From positions 1 through 64,000 of the forward strand of contig JH720380.1 of the NCBI GenBank assembly GCA_000231825.2: 64,000 nt of DNA, in the 5' to 3' direction. Under the pieces are notes generated by a model. The model had not been told where the DNA came from, searched no databases, and was given only the letters and a program-made list of their open reading frames with translations. The stretch is from Tetrahymena elliotti 4EA (Eukaryota; Ciliophora; Oligohymenophorea; Hymenostomatida; Tetrahymenidae). Of this stretch, positions 49,201 through 62,216 are shown in pieces (the first letter of the stretch is position 1; each line of letters begins with the position of its first letter). A program made the translations under genes and the position numbers.

Positions 49201-52107
49201 TTATCACTTTCAGCCCAATATCAGTAAAATGGTTATTTTCTAAGTTAAGTTTTCGGAGTTAAGTAAATTTTTTAGAATCAAAAAGTGGAATAAGGCCTCT
49301 TGTGCCTTCTGCACCAATATTATTATTCGAAAAATCAAGAGAATGAATACTTTCTGGTAAATTTCTACAAATAGTAAGTACAGCTACTCCATTTAAGTGG
49401 TTATTTGAAAGATTGAGAGAGTGAAGAAATTATAAGTCTTTGTGTCCAAAAGCTTTAGCAAGCATTTCAGAGTAATTATTGCTAATATTTTGATGAGATA
49501 GATTTAGCTTTTATCTAATTTTACCATCTTTTTTTGTTTAGATTGAATCTAGATTAACTAGACTTACATTATTGAACTATTAGAAAATTTCCAAATCTCC
49601 CTGTGGTGCTTTAAGTGATTGTCTATTTTTAAAACCTGCTGCAGTTGAATCTATTATTTTTAAAGAAAATAAAACAAATAAACAAAAAAGTTATTTATTT
49701 AAGAAAGCTATATGAAAATCTTTAATATGTTTATAAATTTTTAAGAAAAATTTAGTTTACCTTGAAGATAAAATTAAGATTTAATATCATTTTAGGCTGT
49801 AATTTGATTTTGCATATTATCTATATTTACTAATGATGGGTTGTCATTTTTTTTATCTTCTAAATTTTAATCAGATGTTTCTTTGAAGTATCTTGCACTT
49901 TATGGGAAATCTGTTTCAGGTTTAGTTTGTTAGAGAGATAAAATGCCTAATTTTCTAGGAAGAAGAGTTTTGTTTTTCAAAGTCACACTCAACATTTCCT
50001 CTTCAATTTTATTTATGGCTTTGAAATATTTATTTTCTTCAATTATATGCTCTATGTTTTTATAGCTTAAATGATATTTTTTCTGAAGGTTATTAGGATT
50101 TTTATTTAAAGGAGTTTCAACAAATTCAGAATAATATTTTGAGGTGCTTTGTAGTTAATTATTTCCACCAGAGTCATCATTGCTGATAATTTATCTATTT
50201 TTTGGACTCTCACTTTCATTAAATTCTGTTATGCTTGTTTTTTAGTAATTATTATCTTCGTTTGGCTGAGTGTGGCTATATAATTAACTGTAAGTTTTGC
50301 TGGAGTGGAATTGATGTTTGGAGGATTAAGGAATTTAGATATTTGTATGATTTATTTTAGAATCACTTACAAAGAAATTTTAGCTTGAATCAGCCTTCTT
50401 TATTCTAATTAAATTATTTAGTGTAACCTTATTTTGTTATATGCTCTTTCTGTTCGATTTATTGATGGAGTTTAATTCTTTTTGTTCTTTCTTAAATTTA
50501 CTTATTTCCATCATGAGTTTATTTTTGGGTGGAGGACTTAAAGGAGAGTTAAATAGTGATCTTCCACTTTGAGAGCTACTGGATGAGCTAGATTACCTTG
50601 TCTTGATATCTTGTAAATTCAAGTTCAAATTCTAGAGTTTTTTAGCACCAGTAGATTGATTCTAGCTATTCACATTGTTTGGAGTCCCTATTTGTGTTGA
50701 AGGAAAAGCACCAAAATTTTATGAAGCAAATTATGAATAGCCTTAAGGAGTCTTTCCTCCACTAACCACTTCAGCTAGTTGCTACTTTTTTTATTGTTGC
50801 ACTTTTTTCAAAAAAGGGCTTGAAAAGGTTTTTGATAAATTAATATTCTTTGGGACTTTATAAGACTAAGAATTTGAAAGATTTGTTTAATCTTTTGGGG
50901 GGTTATGAATAGATTGAGACAAATTAGAAAAAATTTGGTAATTAGAAGAACCATTAGCATTGAAATGAATTCTATTTTTTAGATCTCTACTTTCTCTCTC
51001 TGATACAGATACAGATGTAGATTATTATTACTTTTTTTATAACCAGAAACCATTTTAAGTCTAGCTTTCTTCTGTTTAGCCTCTAAATACTCTATTAGAT
51101 ATATAATGGGGTATTTGGGTCAGTGAACTTGGTTAAGCAGAACTAACGGGTGAAGTAAATGCATAGTAATTTTATACTTCTTATATACTCTTACGTTTTG
51201 GCTAAATACCTACTGTGTTTCTCCCATTTATCATATCTTTCTCAGATTAAGGCATAAGCAATTACTACCTCTCTGTTATAAAATTATTGTTTAACTCACT
51301 ACCCAAAGGTATGTTATTTCCATTTCTTAGTTAATTTCCGGTAAGATTATTTAAATTTTAGATATTGTTATTTCTAAAAATACTTGAAGAATTGCTCTCA
51401 GAGTTCATAGCACCGAATTTATTTGTTTGCTACTCACCGTTGCTGGTTAATATATTCTTTTTTTTCAAGCTAGATTTTACGTCTATCTTATTTCCATTAA
51501 CTTATGGCTCTTTTTAATTGATAGGTATAGGATTCATATATTGATAGTATATGTTAGCATTTTAAGGAACTTAAGGTGAGAACTATAATTTCTTTGGAGA
51601 TCTAAAGTTATGCTGGCTTTTATAGTATTTGAGTTATGATCTTTCAGAAAGAGGCTGCTATAATTCACTTCTTGCTGTTTATTCTGATGAAATATTTCTA
51701 TCTTAGGGATAGTTTGGTATCTAATTTTAATTGCCTTCTTCTTAATCCTTTTACTATTAAAGCTAGTTCTATTTCATATTGAACTCACGAAACTTAAATG
51801 TCCTGCTATTTCTTGCACTCTCGGTGTTTATATTAAATTGATTGAACTATTTTTTAAAGTTATCACTATTGGCCCAGCTCTAGCCAGTTTCAAAAAATTA
51901 AGAAGGGGACTAATGAAATTAATTTGATGAGCTTTCCCTGCCTACTGGAATATTTTATTATGGAAGAGGGCTAAATGCAACCTTTTGCATATACTCTGAT
52001 TACTAAGAAAAGTAGTTTCCAGAAAAAGCAGATTAATTTTGCCAATTCTGTTCATTAACTTTACGTGTTTCTTATGATTAGTAATGCTAATCCTGGTTTG
52101 GATTCAT
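46226..52107 (-). CDS. Very large LRR protein with Q/N-rich head and conserved C-terminal domain
   Basis: The start is MNPNQDQHYQSQETRKVNEQ at 52107 and the stop is TGA 46226-46228. The first exon, to about 49.77 kb, encodes some 780 residues rich in Gln, Asn and Ser and probably disordered. Leucine-rich repeats follow (about 49.65-48.78 kb), for example VLDLSHNGLGSIPKLKCGM and HLDISYNQFTHQECVDI. Next comes a compact part with CWICHGWMEIRFEI, then a lysine-rich linker. The conserved C-terminal domain starts at KVKYLDGTIIEYHAP and contains TDQWHRGISLFRDYIPDS, YKYLSCTGIANDVFCIT, RNEFLEVMGRIALDKYIR and MQFVEFLEAISRLAE. The tail is basic and Ser/Pro-rich (SPSKSPGKSPKK). About six short introns are needed. 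The same C-terminal domain recurs in the gene cut by the window end. Function is unknown; cytoskeletal or cortical scaffolding is a guess. Confidence 0.87.
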
Positions 52108-55100
52108 ACTTATCAAATTTACTCTAGTGTATTTCTTTTGATTAAATATTTGTTTGTTTCTTTTAAATAACGATTTATGATTAACTATTACTTGTAAAAA
52201 AAATCTTAAAAAGTATATGTAATTAATTTAGATTTATGTGTGGAATGGCCATTCCAATCAATCACTATATTAACTTTTTACTTCAATATTTAATTGATAA
52301 AGTATCAAATATAGATATTAGCTATCACCAAATTCTCATCAGAGTTTTGTTACTTCATTTTTAAAGAATAATCAACTAAATAATTTAACTTCTGATTATA
52401 GGCAAATAGGTAAATTACAATCATGTAAATAATCTAAATTTACTTTAAATGATTGACTTCATTAACAAAAACTTGTTTTTACTGCAAAATCAAAAATTTT
52501 AGGATCTTTATTTTTTATCTCTACACAGAAGTAATCTTAAAAATTAGTAACAATAATTTCATCTGATTTTCTTTAAAAAGTTAATAAACAAGTTGAGCAA
52601 CCAAATAATTTACTTTTTCATAAATAAAAGTAATCTTCACCACACATTGTTTAAGAATTTGTTAAATAATAATTACTTTAAACATTTATCCATAGAGATA
52701 ATTCGATTATAAAATATACAAGTGCAGCGTCAAAACAAACATTAAAAATAAGAAATTCTACATCGAACTAATTTTTACACTTTCGAAAACTACAAGAAAA
52801 TTTTGGTTTTTAATAAACGCAATTTTAAGAAAAATACAGAATTTCGTTATAGTGTAATACTCACAAAATTAAATTGTAATATTCTGTTCATCAAATTAAT
52901 CAAAAAATATCCATCCAGAAAATAAAAATATAATTTGATCCTATTTGATATAAAATTATATTACATTAAATAGTTTTTAACCTTACTACTATGCATCTAA
53001 AAGAATATTCAATATTTTCATTTAGAATAAATTACATTTCTTATTTTTAGTTAACTACTTACGAATCTATCATGATAAAAAATATTTATCAATTTGAATA
53101 TTTTCTTTTATTAACACTTATCATAATTTCTTAATTTAATTATCTTTCTATAAAATAAAAAAAAGCCTTAGATGATACTAACACAATTTAATATTAAATT
53201 AAATGATTTAGAAATTATTCCTAATAATTTAATTATCTTCAATCATATCTTACTATTAAATAATAATTAACATTTTCCTTTTGAGTGATTTATTAATAAA
53301 AGAAAAGAAAAAATTTAACTTATGCACCAAAAAAACATTATCACTTTAAAATTTATTGTGAAAGATTGGAGATATTTAATAAGAATTAAAGGATTCTGAA
53401 TATACTGTTTAAATCTATTAAATTAACTACAATAGAAAATAAATGGCTATTATATTTGGAATTTTTAATTAAATTGAAAAGGGTGTCAAATTGTTATTTA
53501 AAACTTTGATTGAAAATTAAAAATTATTTTATATTTTAAATACACATTTAATTACTTTCTAAGTCATAAATAACTTTTATTTATTTTAAATAATCTTGGT
53601 AGTAAAATATAGAAAAAAATAGGCTTGATTGATTAAATAAATAAAAAATTTAAAAAATTAAATTTATAGGTAAAATCAAACATTGACAAATTAAGTACTA
53701 AAAAACTATTTGATATATAAAATTAAAATCTATTAGATTTATTACTATTTAATATAAATGATTATTTGATTTGCAACATTAATTAAATTAAAAAGGCTTG
53801 ATATTTTTATTAAAAAGTTGATAGAATAAAAAATAAAGTTAAAAAATAATGATTAGGAAAGTATAATTAATATTTTGTATTTATAATATTTAAATTACTT
53901 TTCTAACAATCATAAATCAGCCTTCCTTATGATTAACTTGTTTTTAAAATTACATTTCTGATAGATTTTCTTTAAAAATATTTATAAATTGTGGATGTAC
54001 ACTTACTTTCTATTGTATGAAGTCCCAAAAAGTTAAGACAGCTTTTATCTATACATGATTGATTTATCATGATTTAAAAATCTTTATTTTTGTGATGTTA
54101 TGCTTATTAATTAATTAAAACTCTAAGCTAAATATGTAAGATTTTTACTATTTATAAATTTTATAAATACCTAATATTTAAATCATTTTATTAGTTAAAT
54201 AGACTAAAAATAGAAAATTATTTTTAAATTTTATGCATTTTCCTAAAAAAAATCTTTTTATCTCAATACCACTTTTCAATTTAAAAAAACAGTTCAATGT
54301 TTTTTAATTTTTAGAAAGTCAAATATAAAGATAAGACATATGACATACTTTATTTAAAAGTAATATTTCAAAAATTTCCTTCAAAATAATTAATTATTGT
54401 TAATGGTTGGAAACTTTATAAGTAGTTACTTCAATATTTGTTAGTTGTAATAAAAAAATTACAAATTTTAGAGAAAGAAAAGAAAATTATTATTAAAAAT
54501 AAAATATAAATTTCTGTGTGGCATAGTTTTAAGCATAAAAATTGAAGATATAAAATAACCTATGAAATCAAACAAATAAATTTTATATTCTATTCAATAA
54601 AAATTTTTTTGATTCATGAAAGTAATAAATTTTAAAAAATATTAATAATTCTACTCTTAGATCATTAAAATCGATGGTTATAGTTATCTAAAATATATGT
54701 TTTGCATTTATATATGAAGTAATTCATCTGATGAGTTAATGTTATATTCTTGAATAGTTAAGCAATAAGCTTAAGATAGTATGTAATATTATTGAAAAGT
54801 ATTGTTGAAATGTATTAGCTTTATTATATATTATCAATTGATTACATGCTCAAAAGCAAAAAAGAATTTAATGAAAAAATTATAGTAAGAAATTAAAAAT
54901 AAGAAGATATTATTTCAATAAATAATTGTTAAAATTTTAAAAAAAGAGTAGACTATATAGTCTTTCAAAGACAAATGATCTTTGTATTATCATTTTATTA
55001 ATTCATTTTCTCAATGATTTTGTTATTCATTACCAAATAATTAAATTACGGTATGGTATTATAAATTCTTAAATTTTCTCCGATCTAACTTTTTTTTTGA

Positions 55101-55254
55101 TTAAGCTTCTATTATTTATAGATACCTTACAATCGTTACGAGGTGGGTTTTACTTTAAACATCAGTAGCTCTAAATATTATTTGGCTTCAAATATTTTTA
55201 GATAAGTCTTAAATTTTAATAAAATAAAATACTTAACAAACACATCATAATAAA
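52108..55254. other. Long spacer between divergent genes
   Basis: About 3.1 kb of AT-rich DNA. It contains the palindrome at 52241-52256. A short exon-like stretch on the minus strand near 54000-54075 (MINQSCIDKSCLNFLGLHTI, followed by a GTAAGT donor) has no partner and may be a relic. Nothing else was recognised. Confidence 0.45.
52241..52256. promoter_or_regulatory. Perfect 16-bp palindrome upstream of the large LRR gene
   Basis: TGGAATGGCCATTCCA is self-complementary over 16 bases with 50 percent GC in very AT-rich DNA, 134 bp upstream of ATG 52107. The position suits a dimeric factor site. The GGAATG half-site resembles TEAD-type sites in other eukaryotes, but that is only resemblance. 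Confidence 0.42.
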
Positions 55255-56878
55255 ATGTCTCAGTTTAGCCTTGAAAAAAGCATTTATGTATCTAAATCTC
55301 TTTCTATTTAATCATAAGTAGGCTCTATTACTTCTGAAAGTATTGATAATTCCTTAAATTATCAATAAAAATCTGCTCTAAAATCAAACCTTAATAAAAA
55401 TGAAACTTTAACTTTCAGCTTACTAAAGCTTAACCATCTTCTATAGAGAAGTCAGAACATTAAGTAAAAAAAAAGGGGAAGCTGAGACGCTTTTTAGATT
55501 TTTTCATATGCTGTAATAAGAAATGATGATACTGCTATTAGATAAAAAGAATATTTTCAAAATATTTAAAGGAATATATAAGTGATTTGCATAAAGTGGT
55601 CTTTATTTTACCTAAATATTACAAGATAAAATAATTATTAAAGATAATATATGATTGCTACTATAAAAGTTGTCTATAAGTTTAAGAGCTTAGTTTTGGA
55701 ATTTAATTTTATTCATTTTAGAGTGATTTAGCAGAAGAGTTGAGTATATTGCTTTGGTATTCAACTAAGAATAACATCATTAGACTTTAGCTAGTTTATC
55801 CTATAAAATGTTTTCGAATGTTATCCAAATGAATTTCTTTAAAAAAAAAGAATATGTTGATTAAAAGTTAGTTAAAGAAAATGGCTAAAATGCTAACAAT
55901 GCATAAAATCAAGAAAACAGAAGTTCATATCAAACAAAAAATAAAATTCGAAAAACTAGAAAATGAATTTTTTGATTCTAAATATATCAGTCAAGTAGGT
56001 CTAGCATCTTTAAAGAATGTTTAAAATTTTTTGAAAGAAATAAACTTACAATTTTTTATTCAGAATAATATATTTTAATATCAAACAAACATAATTGATA
56101 TTATGTTAAACAATAATATTATTTAATAACCATTTGTGCTATCTTTAGTAATCAATTTATAAAAGAGAGATGAAATAAAATAAAAAATGCAGGGTTATTA
56201 AATCAAAGCATACTTGGTGATTCAAAATAAAAAAAAGCAGAAAGTAGATAAAATTCTGATAAAAAGTAAAAAAATAGTAAATAACTAAACTCAAAATTAG
56301 ATTTTGAATCAAATTTTAAGAAATATTTTTTAAAATATTCTTAATAATATATTTTACAAGAAAATAACAGTGAAAAAATAATTAAAATTTAATCTAACTC
56401 TGATGACTGTTAAAACTCAACAACAGATAATGCCTAAAACACTGATGAAATACACAACTAAGGACATAGTTCTTTCCCTCGTAATATTAATGCTTAAAGT
56501 AACCCAACAGAAATAATTTCTAGAGCTGAAGAATAAGAATCCAGCAAAAAAGATAATCTTGAAAAAAATTAAGAAATCAGCATAAATCTAAGAATAGGTA
56601 GTCTAATTAAAAAAGCATTGATAAGCTAAGTAAAACAGAAGAATACTAAAAAAAGAGCTAAATTGGTAAAAATAAAAAGCAGCTTTCAACTTAATTACAC
56701 TACAGCAGATAGAATGTAGGATCAAATAAAAATGTTGAAGGAGTTCAGATCATTTCAGGCAGCAGAAAATAAGAATAGCTTAAAACAAAGCTAGATAAAA
56801 TATATTTAAGAAGTAATCCCAGAAGAAATAATAAATCAAAGTTAGGCTTTGAAAAATAGTTAACAAATTACAAGTTGA
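55255..56878 (+). pseudogene. Decayed paralogue of the gene at 58506-61040
   Basis: Segments homologous to the downstream gene occur in order but in different frames. MSQFSLEKSIYVSKSLSIQS starts at 55255 and runs 76 codons to a TGA. The next piece, KLRRFLDFFICCNKK, matches FVSFFVCCNS of the intact gene and is one base out of frame at an A9 run. Then VVFILPKYYKIKQLLKII matches TVFILPKYCKIREVMLII; FLKEINLQFFIQNNIFQYQT matches FLKELNTQFIIQDNIFYYRT; and IKYIQEVIPEEI matches IKFTQEVIPEEI near the stop at 56876-56878. The roughly 240-residue block between CCN and ILPKY is missing. Several frame changes and this deletion make it a pseudogene rather than a spliced gene. Confidence 0.75.
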
Positions 56879-58505
56879 ACAATTTATAAATTTAAATATT
56901 TAATGGTTTCAATAATATTTATTATTTTAAATTGAACTTTTTTGCAAGCAGTTTTAAATTATTTTTAAATTTCATTTTTTATATCTAAATCGTTTTTTGA
57001 TGTTGTCGAAAAATTTAGTTGTTCAAGCTAAAATTAACTAATTAATTTTTGTTATTAGAAAAGATAGATTTTGTGTTCAGATAAGCTGATTTCTTCTTTT
57101 TGTCAATTTAAATATTCTGAAGATAAAGTATTTCTGATCTTTTCTTTTATTAACTATTTCCTCTTTTTCTTATTATAAACAATAAATTTATTCTTTGGTT
57201 TAATTAAGTGTAAGAATATTATATATTCAAATAAACAAATTATCTTTCATAGGAACTAAATAAATTTTTATTCTAGATCTAATATTTTTCAACAAATAAA
57301 GGGAGTTTTATTGATTTATTTTGTTAAAATTTTTAATCAATAACTTAATAGAATAAACTATCTATTCAATAGAAATAAAATTAAAGCTGATTAAAATTTA
57401 TTTTGCTTGTTTGATTGAGTTTTATTTCAGGATATAGAAGATTTTTGATTTCTTTTTCTAAGATATTTTCTTACACTTGTTTTAGAATATTTTACAAATC
57501 CAAAACAAAGTTTCAAAAAAATTGTCATTTGACTCTGAAAATTTCATTTTGAAACAAATTCTTATTTAATAAAATTTGCTAATTTTGTAGAAAAATAGGA
57601 ACAAAATATTCAAATATCTTTCTTAGTCTTATTTTACAATTCTTAGATTAAATTAATAAAAAGCTTACTAAGTGAATATAAGTAAGATAATTCTAAATAT
57701 TACTAAATTATTTATCTCTGTCAGAGCGAATTTAGTTACATCTTATTTGATTAATTAAGATAAATAAATTTGTCAAACAAAATTAATTAAAATATCTGGC
57801 ATTTTACTTAAATTTGGAATGCTTGCTATGACGAAGTAATTAATTTTTAATATGTAAGTAAATCTATCGATTATATATTTTATTTTCATCTAATTTATTG
57901 TTTTGAGATAGGAGACTGAGGGTAAAATAGAAAAATATAAATCTTATAAAAGAATATTGAGTATAAGTAAATGGAAATGTTGAATTAGTCAAAAAAATTA
58001 ATTAATTTTCTTCAATTTTTTGATGTTATACTAAACGTTTATTAATGAAAATAATAATATTTATAAAATTTAGCTCAAAAAATTGTGCTTCAATTCTGAT
58101 AATTTTATGAGTAAAAAACAGAAATACTCTAGCTAATATTTTTCAAATACTTTTGATAAAATCCCAGTTGATAGCAAATATATGGTGTTTCTTTTTTTTT
58201 TCAGTCAACATCAAAATCAAAAGGTGAAGAAATAGGAGAGTTAATGATTAAAGCCATAGATATCTGATTAATGAAGAATATTACTAATGAAAAATTAAAA
58301 ACAAATATAATAAAAGTATTACTAAGTAATTGAGGAGAAAGAAAAAATAATAAGAAAGTTAATTAATTGATTTTAAACAATAAATTCTGTATTTAAACAT
58401 ATATTCAATAAGACGCTTCTAATCATTCTATTTTAAAGCAATTCAGCACACTACTGAGTATATTAAATACACTAACGTAATTCCTAAGGATACTCCAAAA
58501 AAAGT
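56879..58505. other. Spacer between pseudogene and its intact paralogue
   Basis: AT-rich sequence with no ORF, repeat or RNA gene recognised. The last part is the promoter side of the gene at 58506. Confidence 0.5.
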
Positions 58506-61040
58506 ATGAACAGCGAAACCAATTAGAAATAATTAGAATCTGATACTTATAATAATAATAAGTAATAGGCTGCCCCCGTTTCTCCAATCAGCAAAGGAGC
58601 TGAGTATTAATTTAGTAAAAAGCATGATACATTAGCAAGCTAGATTTCAACACCTCCACCACCTCCAGCTAGTTTTTCTTCTAGACATAAATAATCTATA
58701 GATAAAAGAATAGCAAGACCAAGTAGATGGAGTCGCTTTGTTAGTTTCTTTGTATGTTGTAATAGCAGTGAAAATGATCTAGATACAGAAAATGTTTCTT
58801 CTACAGCTAAGATATCAAATTGCAAAAGCTTTAAAAGTGGTTAAGGAGAGTGGATTCCTGCAGATCATTTGAGTGGTTCAAATAGCGAAGCAAAATTAAG
58901 TAGTGGAAGCTAGATAGGTTTATAATTTAGAAATACAAGTAATTCAAATGCATAACTTTATAATATCCTTTCCTTTTGTTAGAGTGGATATTCCTAATTA
59001 TGCTTCGGACATTACAGTTTTTTATAGATACCAGTTAGATTTGAGCAATACCAATATACTACAAGAAAGCAATTCTCTGAGATTTTTTCGCGTATTTTTT
59101 CAGCTGAATATGTCTTAGTCAATTAAACATACCTAGATTGGGATTTTGTTGGTACCGTTTCGAAGGGATATGAATATGTTCTTTGTTCATTTTCTTCTTA
59201 TTTAATATCTCTTCCTCCTCCTATGCCATCAGGTTAAAATGGTATAATATAGTACAATTAGAATTATAATTTACAAGGTAGCAGTGGATAAATTAATACT
59301 AAGTTGAATAATTCTTCAAGCTCAAGTGGCTAGGGTGGTTATTAGTACACTAAAATACCTGATGATTTATATTTAAAACATGATCTTCATAATGTTGAGT
59401 TTATGAAGTGCTAAGATTTAGGTTACACAGTGAATTTAGATCTTTTTGATAAGATTTTGGTTGTGCCTGCTAGTTTAAAATAACAAGGAAATTCTTTTGA
59501 TGGTAATTTTAACATGAGACAAGAATTTCGTCATTCATTTTCTGAGGCTTTGATGAACCATATTGACATATTACATAAAACTGTATTCATTTTGCCAAAA
59601 TATTGCAAAATAAGAGAGGTTATGCTCATTATTTATGACTGCTTCCACAAAAGCAATCTTTCTATTTATGAACTGAATTTTGGTATTTAGTTCCATTCTT
59701 TCTCTGATGAATTTTTTGAAGTTGAGTGCTTCGTTGTTATGTTTAATGAGAATTAGCATCTTGAAACAGTCGCAGCCCTCTCATAAAGAGTCTTTTCTAA
59801 CATAAACCCTACTATTCCTACACTTAGCCTTTCTACATAATAAAAACTGGAAGAAAGCAATAAAAAATTAGACAAAAGTAAACAAAAAGTATTAGAAGAA
59901 AGCCAGAAATCAAAATCTAACAAATCCAATAAGATTGAATTTAATCTAGAAAAGCAAGGGAAAGATAGTATTAAGTCAGATGATTTTGTTGCAGAAGTAG
60001 ACTCTCATACAATCAAAGAATTAAATTCGAAGTAAAAACCTATTTCTGAGTTTTTTGAAGATGAATATGTATAGTAAATAGGTTAATCATAGTTCAAAAA
60101 TCTTTACAATTTTTTGAAAGAATTAAATACTTAGTTTATCATTTAAGATAATATATTTTACTATCGTACCCATGTTATAGATGTTATGCTCAAAACTAAT
60201 GTCATATAATAATAATTTGTACAAACTCTTGTTAATCATTTTGTGAAATAAGATCTTATTAAGCAAGCTAATACAGTTGTTTCTCCCAAAAATGGATTGC
60301 CTTAAAAAGTAGATAAATCTCAATAATAGAAAAAAAATAAAAACAATAAAAAGGGAAACCAAGCACAACCATAAATAAATATCGATTTCAAAGAATACTT
60401 CAGGAAAAACTCTCAATACCTCAAAATAGATTTGGATGACACAATAGAAAAAACTGAACCAATAAGTGACAAACTATACTCCCCATCTGATTATGAAGAC
60501 TAAAGCTAGACCACAGCAGATTAAGATAATCTTCATTTTGGAGAGAAAAACTCTCAAACTTCTCAACTTATGTTGGCATAATTAAATCATAACTCTCCTC
60601 CATACAGATAATAACAACTAAAAATGATTAGCAGTCACCCAATAGAGGAAATCCCTAGTGATACCACTAATTCAAATAGAGAGTCTCAATAAAATATAAA
60701 TAATCTAACATTAGACGTCCCTAAAATATAAACAAGAATCCGTCCAAAATAAACTAGTTTAAATTATTACACTACAGGAACAAAAAATAAACATATAGGT
60801 TTTAAATCAAACAAATAAGGGTAAGGAAGTTTTGATCAAGATATTTTAAACAGAACTACTGCTTCCAAAATATTTGGAGATAAAAATCTTCTAAAAGAGA
60901 TAGAATAATTAAATGATATTAGTGAGAATAATAATTCTAAGTAAATAAACATAAAATTCACATAAGAAGTGATACCAGAAGAAATCTACAGTAATGGAAG
61001 TAGTAGAATGCTTAGAGGGCGTAACTTTAGTTAAAAATGA
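58506..61040 (+). CDS. 844-residue protein of unknown function, intact member of a local duplicate pair
   Basis: A single exon of 844 codons in the ciliate code, from ATG 58506 to TGA 61038-61040. The head is polar with a short poly-Pro run (STPPPPPAS) and a hydrophobic FVSFFVCCNS around residue 85, which could be lipid-modified on its Cys pair. The central part looks folded (LCFGHYSFLQIPVRFEQYQY, YLDWDFVGTVSKGYEYVLCS, HKTVFILPKYCKIREVMLII, FEVECFVVMFNEN). It is followed by a Lys/Ser-rich linker, a second block (FLKELNTQFIIQDNIFYYRT) and a long disordered tail ending MLRGRNFSQK. DLDDTIEKTEP superficially recalls HAD phosphatases, but the rest of that fold is absent. I do not recognise the family. 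The partly deleted copy upstream shows which blocks were shared. Confidence 0.9.
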
Positions 61041-62216
61041 AAAAAATATAAATGAATGAACTAATATATATAAAAGAATTTCAAATGTAACAAAATTAAT
61101 ATTTAACATCCATCCATTACAAAATATATCTAATAACCTCTTCAAATGATTCAGAGATTTATATTACTTTCTCTCTATATAATTATTGTGTAAAGATAAT
61201 TCGAATAAAATAAAAATAATAAAAAACTAAAAAAAAGAGGTGAAGAGAAAACTTAACTTAATAAATTAAATAAAAAAGTGTTTGAAATATAATAAATATT
61301 ACTCAACAAAATAAAAAAGAAAAACTAAATTTAAAATTGGTAAAATAAAATTTTCTGAGTTTATATTATTTATATTTATCAAAATATTACAATTTTAAGA
61401 ATTCATATTAATGCAAATCAACTTTATTAACTTCACTAAAATGAGTACATTAATTTTTTAATTTTAAGACAAACTACGTATTATATATGTATTTTCATTG
61501 TACTGTAACTGTATTATATATTTAATTTCTCCAATTAAATTTCATACATTGAATCATTAAGTTAAGTTTTCTATTTTAATTAAAAATATCTTCAATTACT
61601 TTCATCTACCAAGCTATTCTATTTAGCTTATTGCTCTTTAATAACTTTGAATATTTATTTTTGCACCAATACTAATATAAATATAAGATTGGCTTAACTT
61701 TCTTCCTCTTTATTTCTTTTATCAAAATCTAAAAAATTATTAGGTAGAAAATTGACCTCTTTATCAATAATATTTCATCATATAAACAAATATCAATTTT
61801 TTAAAAAATATACTTCACCTATCCTTTAGCAAATTTTTATTTGAAATGATAAAAATCTGTAAAAATGATCATTAAAAGCAATAAAAAAGAGAATGGGATT
61901 AAATAAAGTATTTTATTTCTACTCAACATTCTTATGGAATATTAATTTATCTCTTATCTCTGACTTTAAAATATGTTAAATAATTTGATGTTTTGTAAAA
62001 AATATGGACTTAAAAAATTTATTAATAATTTTAGTATATATGAATAAAACATGAATTATAAAGATAATAATAATAATAATTAAATTATTAATTTTTGATA
62101 AATATTAGAAATAATTAATTTTGTTCATTAATAAATTGATTTCATTAATTTTTTATAATACTTATTTGAGAATAGTGAGAAGATTAGAACTTTTATTAAA
62201 TATAAGTTAAATCATA
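61041..62216. other. 3' spacer between convergent genes
   Basis: AT-rich. The minus-strand ORF at 60909-61145 overlaps the end of the preceding gene and is unsupported. No repeat or RNA gene was seen. Confidence 0.5.

Noticed and set aside
60123..61145. Two minus-strand ORFs
   Set aside because: The first is antisense to the intact gene at 58506-61040 and the second overlaps its end; both are hydrophobic shadows of Lys/Asn-rich sequence.
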